Source of the DNA: Bacteroidota bacterium
Lineage (GTDB): Bacteria; Bacteroidota; Bacteroidia; Chitinophagales; Chitinophagaceae
Direction of reading: 5' to 3'
DNA length: 64,000 nt
Assembly (NCBI GenBank): GCA_023422835.1
Contig: JAFAGI010000010.1
Coordinates: forward strand, 1 to 64,000
In this document: positions 59,875-64,000 of the stretch, one piece after another
Position numbering within the stretch: position 1 is the stretch's first letter
Layout of the letters: every line of letters begins with the position of its first letter
The notes under the pieces: generated by a model
Database searches by the model: none
What the model was told of the DNA's origin: nothing
What the model saw: the letters and a program-made list of their open reading frames with translations, nothing else
Position numbers and translations under genes: made by a program

Positions 59875-59875
59875 T

Positions 59876-59928
59876 TTAAGCGTTTAAGCAAATGAAAGAA
59901 TTTTTTTAGTTATAATTTAAACGTATAA
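59876..59928. promoter_or_regulatory. two LacI-type operators at the susC-unit promoter
   Basis: TTAAGCGTTTAA (59876-59887, within GTTTAAGCGTTTAAGC) and TTAAACGTATAA (59917-59928, followed by GC). Their centres are 41 bp apart, close to four helical turns. The first overlaps the predicted transcription start. Both match the perfect site at 45017-45028 closely. Confidence 0.7.
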
Positions 59929-60015
59929 GCAATCTTTTATGAGAGTAGTTTTTGACCTTTAATTAACAAAGATGTTTAATTCCTACAATCTATTTATTAA
60001 TTATAATATTCCATT

Positions 60016-60924
60016 ATGACAAGAAAAAATCAAATACTACTGTTCTTTTCCATATTCTTTATGGGTATAGGATGTGTAAAAACAGATGATCAAACTTTTG
60101 GTTCAAAAGACATTCAAAAAATTGCCTTGCCAAAAGAAACCCTTTATATGATGGAGGGAGATACAATGAACTTAAGTATCATATTTAACAGTAGACGAAC
60201 TGAGGCATTAAATGAACAGTTTGTTTGGAGACTTGAAAATGACGCATTGGCAAAACTGGAAACTGTTACAGGCGCTAGCGCCCCGATCATTGCTTTGTCG
60301 GAGGGTTTCACTAAAGTTATTGTTGAAAGTGCAGATAAACGATTGTCAGCCTCCAGAGAAATACAAATTAGCAAAGCAAATTTTCTATTAAATCCTGTAT
60401 ATATCGATTTTGGATCTTTAGCCGTAGGAAAACCATTTAACGCTATTGTAAATTTCAGAAATCATCAGGTAGCTAATTTGCTTGATTATAAAGATAAAGA
60501 AACAGGGATCGATTTTGAAATCATTAATGATTTTGAAGGGCAGAATGAATCAGGTGTTATTAATAATCTGCTTGGCCTGCCTTCTCAGGTTTCTGCTGAT
60601 GCTTTTTACGGAAGTAATAATAATTCTGAAGCTGTAATAAAGTTAACGAAACTCAATAGGAATAAATACTATAATTTTAGTTTTTATGGATCAAGACGCG
60701 ACGTTAATGACAACAGGGAGACTTCTTATACTGTAACAGGAAGGCACAAGCCAGTGACAGTTTATCAAAATGCATCTAATAACGCCTCTGTCATTTCTGT
60801 GGTTAAAGATATAAGGCCAAATGAAAATGGTGAAGTAACTATTTCTATTACCTATGGCCCTAATAATAATAACGCCTCTAAGTTTTTCTATTTAAATGCC
60901 CTGATGATAGAACCGGCCAACTAA
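60016..60924 (+). CDS. surface lipoprotein encoded ahead of SusC, unknown function
   Basis: Lipoprotein of 302 residues in the position of a glycan-binding or surface component of a SusC/SusD locus. Signal peptide MTRKNQILLFFSIFFMGIGC has a lipobox IGC. Residues about 30-115 (PKETLYMMEGDTMNLSIIFN to SREIQISKA) look like an Ig-like (Big_2 type) domain; the remaining part (NFLLNPVYIDFGSLAVGKPF to the C-terminus SKFFYLNALMIEPAN) is a beta-rich domain of a kind often seen in such proteins. Asn-rich loops are notable. The susC gene starts 71 bp downstream. Binding to the target glycan is inference. Confidence 0.75.
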   Translation: MTRKNQILLFFSIFFMGIGCVKTDDQTFGSKDIQKIALPKETLYMMEGDTMNLSIIFNSRRTEALNEQFVWRLENDALAKLETVTGASAPIIALSEGFTKVIVESADKRLSASREIQISKANFLLNPVYIDFGSLAVGKPFNAIVNFRNHQVANLLDYKDKETGIDFEIINDFEGQNESGVINNLLGLPSQVSADAFYGSNNNSEAVIKLTKLNRNKYYNFSFYGSRRDVNDNRETSYTVTGRHKPVTVYQNASNNASVISVVKDIRPNENGEVTISITYGPNNNNASKFFYLNALMIEPAN

Positions 60925-60995
60925 GTTGAAAAATAACTTGCATAGCATTATCGGTATTATAAACATAATTGGGATAAAAAATAAAAGAAATATTT

Positions 60996-63900
60996 ATGAA
61001 AGTTAATAAAATTACCTTTAAAAAAGTACCAATAATATTTTTATTGTACGGATTCTTAGTATCTGTTTTTTCATTACAACCGGCCGCTGCTCAAACGGAT
61101 ACAATCTCTTCTATAAAACTTCAGCCCAGAAGCCAGGGAGTCAGGATAGTTGGACGTCTCTCAAATCAAAAAGGGGAAAAATTAGAAGGAGTGACGGTGA
61201 TTGAAGTCGGAACAACCAACGGCGTAATAAGTGATGAATCTGGAACATATTCAATCAATGTTTTAAACAAGGAATCTAAACTTAGATTTACATATACAGG
61301 TTACACGCCTGAAGAAATAACAGTAGGAGAGCGTCTTATTGTTGATGTGGTTTTACAAGAAGGCATTACGGAAGAAAACGAAGTAGTTGTTGTTGGTTAT
61401 GGACAACAAAAGAAAGCCTCTATTGTAGGATCTATCAGTACGATTAAACCGCAAGATCTTTATATGTCTCCCAGTAGATCTTTAACCAATAATTTGGCAG
61501 GCCTTGTCGGAGGCCTCGTGGCTGTTACCCGTACGGGAGATCCTTATGCCAGTAATTCTGAGTTTTGGGTACGAGGCGTGAGTACATTAGGCAATAATGC
61601 TGCCCTGGTTTTAATTGATGGAGTCGAAAGAAATGTAAATGATATCGACGTTGAGGAGATTGAATCTTTTTCTATATTAAAGGATGCTTCTGCGAGCGCT
61701 GTTTACGGAGTAAGAGGGGCCAATGGAGTATTAATGATTACTACAAAAAGAGGAAAAGTTGGAAAGCCTAAGGTGACTTTAAGATTAGAGAAATCTTATC
61801 TCAAGCCAACTCAGGTACCTCAATACGTAGGGGCTGTAAAATATATTGAAATAATGAATGAGGCATATAAAAATTCCGGGAGTCCTTTGCCTTTTATGAC
61901 AGAAGAACAGATTGAAAAATATAAAACTCAGGAAGACCCGGACTTATACCCTGATATCAACTGGTGGGACGTCATTACGAAAGATTATTCTGATAATATT
62001 CATGTAAGTTCAACGGTTAACGGAGGCACAGATTTTCTGAGATATGCGCTGACCGGAGGCTATTTTGAAGAGAATGGGTTATTGGAACGAGATAAAACTC
62101 AGGAATGGAATTCGGGATACAAGGTGAGAAGGTTTACACTTAGGTCCAACGTAGATGTAAATTTGAGTAAGACAACGCTTCTTCGTTTTGATGTGGGTGG
62201 TTTTTTCCAATTTAGAAGGCGCCCACCTATGTCCGCTTTAGATTTTGACCCGTTTTATGAAGCAGCAATGTCTCCGCCTTATTTAATTCCTCCTATGTAT
62301 TCAAACGGTAAGTTTGGAAGAATTCCTTTTCGTTCAAACCCGTGGGCGTTATTGACCCAACGAGGTTTCACTAGAAGTTCAATGTTGGGTTTGCAAAGTA
62401 CTGTTAGTTTGGAAGAAGATTTGAAATATGTTACACCGGGGTTAAAGGCAAGGGTAATGTTCTCTTTCGACAAATGGAGCCAAATATGGGTTGACAGGCA
62501 TAAAAATCCTGATTATTATAAAAGAGTCACAGCCAGGGACGCCGAAGGTAATTTAATAATGGTTGTAGAGGCTGATGGTGAACAATGGCTTGGATATGGA
62601 AGAGGTTCAGATTGGGGTGTACAAAAAATGTATATGGAAGCGGCTTTAAATTATAATAGAGTTTTCAATAATGTACATGATGTTGGAGCAATGTTGCTTT
62701 ATAATTTAGATTCAAAAGATTATGGGGAAGTGTGGCCTTATCGAACACAAGGAACAGCTGGAAGGGTAACTTACGGATATAATAGAAGGTATCTGGCAGA
62801 GGCAAATTTTGGTTATAATGGTTCTGAAAATTTTGCTCCCGGACAACGTTATGGCTTTTTTCCTTCAGTAGCAATAGGATGGATGATTTCGGAAGAAAAT
62901 TTTATGCAGAATCTTAAACCTGTATTAAGCAGGTTAAAATTGAGGGCATCTTATGGCAAGGTTGGAAATGCTAATATCGGAGGCCGTAGATTTGCCTATC
63001 TGCCAACAATTGCGGATTTTGGAGGCTGGTATCGCTGGGGGGTTGATAACGCCGTTGGCAGATTGGGCAGAGGAGAAGGAGAAATAGCCGTAACTAACCT
63101 TACTTGGGAAACGGGTATAAAACAAAATCTGGGATTAGACGTTGGTTTGTTTGGCGCCTTCGAGCTAATGTTCGATGTGTTTAAAGAACGCAGAAGTAAC
63201 ATTTTTATCCGAAGAGATAATCTTCCCGGTTCTGCAGGATTTATATTAAAACCTTATGCAAATTACGGCATAGTAGATAATCAAGGTTTTGAAGCGCAGG
63301 TAAATGGCGGCAGGCAAATTGCTCAGGATTGGTATTTATCAGTAATGGGAAGCTTTACTTATAATCATAATAAGGTTATAGAAATGGATGAGGCGCCGGG
63401 TGTTATCGGCACTACCCGTTCCAGAACGGGCCATATTGTTGGCCAACAATTTGGTTTAATAGCTGACGGACTTTATACTAAAGATGATTTTGATGCCAGC
63501 GGAAATTTGCTGCCGTCATTGCCGAAACCAAGTTATGGCAGTGGAAGGCCTAAGCCGGGCGATATACGGTATATAGATCTTACCGGTGACGGAATCATTG
63601 ACGTAGCAGATGAGACTGCTATTGGAGGATCATTTATTCCAAAGATTCAATATGGGTTTGGCTTTAATGCGCGCTACCGTTCAATAGGAATAGGCATTTT
63701 CTTCCAAGGAAATGGTAAAGTATATCAGATATTGCGTGGCCAAAACTGGATACCAGGATCATCCGGTGGCGCTGCCGGTAATATACTCACGAATATAGAC
63801 GATAGATGGACGGAGGAAAACCCCAGCCAGAATGTTTTTTGGCCGCGAATTGCTAAGGAGTTGAATGAAATAAATACACAAAATTCTACATGGTGGTTAA

Positions 63901-64000
63901 AGGATATGAGTTTTTTAAGGCTTCGCAATATTGAATTAAGCTATGACATGCCTCAAAAAATGATTGACAGACTGAGATTACAAAAATTGCAATTATTTAT
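60996..64000 (+). CDS. SusC/RagA TonB-linked outer-membrane transporter, 3' partial
   Basis: TonB-dependent importer for large glycan fragments. A signal peptide ending in PAAAQ is followed by the carboxypeptidase-regulatory-like domain (VRIVGRLSNQKGEKLEGVTV, FTYTGYTPEEITVG), the SusC-specific TonB-box region VVVVGYGQQKKASIVGSIST and the plug with LIDGVERNVNDIDVEEIESF and SAVYGVRGANGVLMITTKRG. The barrel runs to the window end, where FLRLRNIELSYDMP is the motif usually about 50-60 residues before the C-terminus, so little is missing. The frame is open for 1001 codons. SusD is expected just beyond 64000. Its promoter carries two LacI-type operators, linking it to the D-arabinose genes. Confidence 0.95.
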   Translation, partial: MKVNKITFKKVPIIFLLYGFLVSVFSLQPAAAQTDTISSIKLQPRSQGVRIVGRLSNQKGEKLEGVTVIEVGTTNGVISDESGTYSINVLNKESKLRFTYTGYTPEEITVGERLIVDVVLQEGITEENEVVVVGYGQQKKASIVGSISTIKPQDLYMSPSRSLTNNLAGLVGGLVAVTRTGDPYASNSEFWVRGVSTLGNNAALVLIDGVERNVNDIDVEEIESFSILKDASASAVYGVRGANGVLMITTKRGKVGKPKVTLRLEKSYLKPTQVPQYVGAVKYIEIMNEAYKNSGSPLPFMTEEQIEKYKTQEDPDLYPDINWWDVITKDYSDNIHVSSTVNGGTDFLRYALTGGYFEENGLLERDKTQEWNSGYKVRRFTLRSNVDVNLSKTTLLRFDVGGFFQFRRRPPMSALDFDPFYEAAMSPPYLIPPMYSNGKFGRIPFRSNPWALLTQRGFTRSSMLGLQSTVSLEEDLKYVTPGLKARVMFSFDKWSQIWVDRHKNPDYYKRVTARDAEGNLIMVVEADGEQWLGYGRGSDWGVQKMYMEAALNYNRVFNNVHDVGAMLLYNLDSKDYGEVWPYRTQGTAGRVTYGYNRRYLAEANFGYNGSENFAPGQRYGFFPSVAIGWMISEENFMQNLKPVLSRLKLRASYGKVGNANIGGRRFAYLPTIADFGGWYRWGVDNAVGRLGRGEGEIAVTNLTWETGIKQNLGLDVGLFGAFELMFDVFKERRSNIFIRRDNLPGSAGFILKPYANYGIVDNQGFEAQVNGGRQIAQDWYLSVMGSFTYNHNKVIEMDEAPGVIGTTRSRTGHIVGQQFGLIADGLYTKDDFDASGNLLPSLPKPSYGSGRPKPGDIRYIDLTGDGIIDVADETAIGGSFIPKIQYGFGFNARYRSIGIGIFFQGNGKVYQILRGQNWIPGSSGGAAGNILTNIDDRWTEENPSQNVFWPRIAKELNEINTQNSTWWLKDMSFLRLRNIELSYDMPQKMIDRLRLQKLQLF

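Overview
The window comes from a moderately AT-rich member of the Bacteroidota, most likely a Chitinophagaceae-type bacterium (inference from gene content only). Supporting signs are a fused SecDF, a SusC/RagA TonB-linked porin, many Sec-type secreted and lipoprotein products, an arginine operon using the acylornithine-type carbamoyltransferase, an AmgK-RapZ fusion, and promoters fitting the TTTG / N19 / TAnnTTTG pattern of this phylum. Shine-Dalgarno sequences are mostly absent.

Layout. 1-1.3 kb: the 3' part of an ACR3 arsenite exporter and a broken IS110 transposase. 1.4-18.4 kb: mostly housekeeping genes (S9 peptidase, fructosamine kinase family, a decayed beta-barrel pseudogene, OprO/P porin, RlmK-like methyltransferase, prmA, plsY, M48 lipoprotein protease, fatty-acid hydroxylase, Big_5 lipoprotein, recR, SUI1/YciH, deoC-SDR-M20 operon, AI-2E family transporter). 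18.4-20.8 kb (minus strand): a compact operon of a 73-residue Asp/Gly-repeat peptide, a terminator-like hairpin, a JmjC-type Fe(II) oxygenase and a sucrase/ferredoxin-like redox protein. It looks like an undescribed peptide-modification system. 21-31 kb: OmpA lipoprotein, a 2-oxoacid dehydrogenase E2, SecDF, a Kv-like channel with a zinc ribbon, and MurU plus an AmgK-RapZ fusion (cell-wall sugar recycling). 30.8-36.8 kb: the arginine operon GNAT-argG-argC-argD-argF'-argB.

37.15-41.9 kb: a tRNA-Val gene whose 3' half and terminator are repeated 4.6 kb downstream (79 bp, 77 identical). Between the copies sit only a DnaE-type polymerase and a DinB-type polymerase, so this is an integrase-less, tRNA-bounded mutagenesis cassette.

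41.9-64 kb: a carbohydrate locus with a LacI regulator, four DUF2961/GH172 enzymes, a DUF6786 lipoprotein, an L-fucose/D-arabinose isomerase, a FucP-type symporter, a ribulokinase, two unassigned probable alpha-toroid proteins, then a lipoprotein and SusC (cut by the window end). The combination suggests D-arabinan or another D-arabinofuranoside is cut by GH172 enzymes, imported as D-arabinose, isomerised to D-ribulose and phosphorylated to D-ribulose 5-phosphate. Four near-palindromic operators (type TTAAACGTTTAA) lie in front of lacI, the first GH172 gene and the lipoprotein/susC unit, tying the locus into one probable LacI regulon. Dispersed palindromic repeats and a MITE-like element occupy several intergenic gaps.
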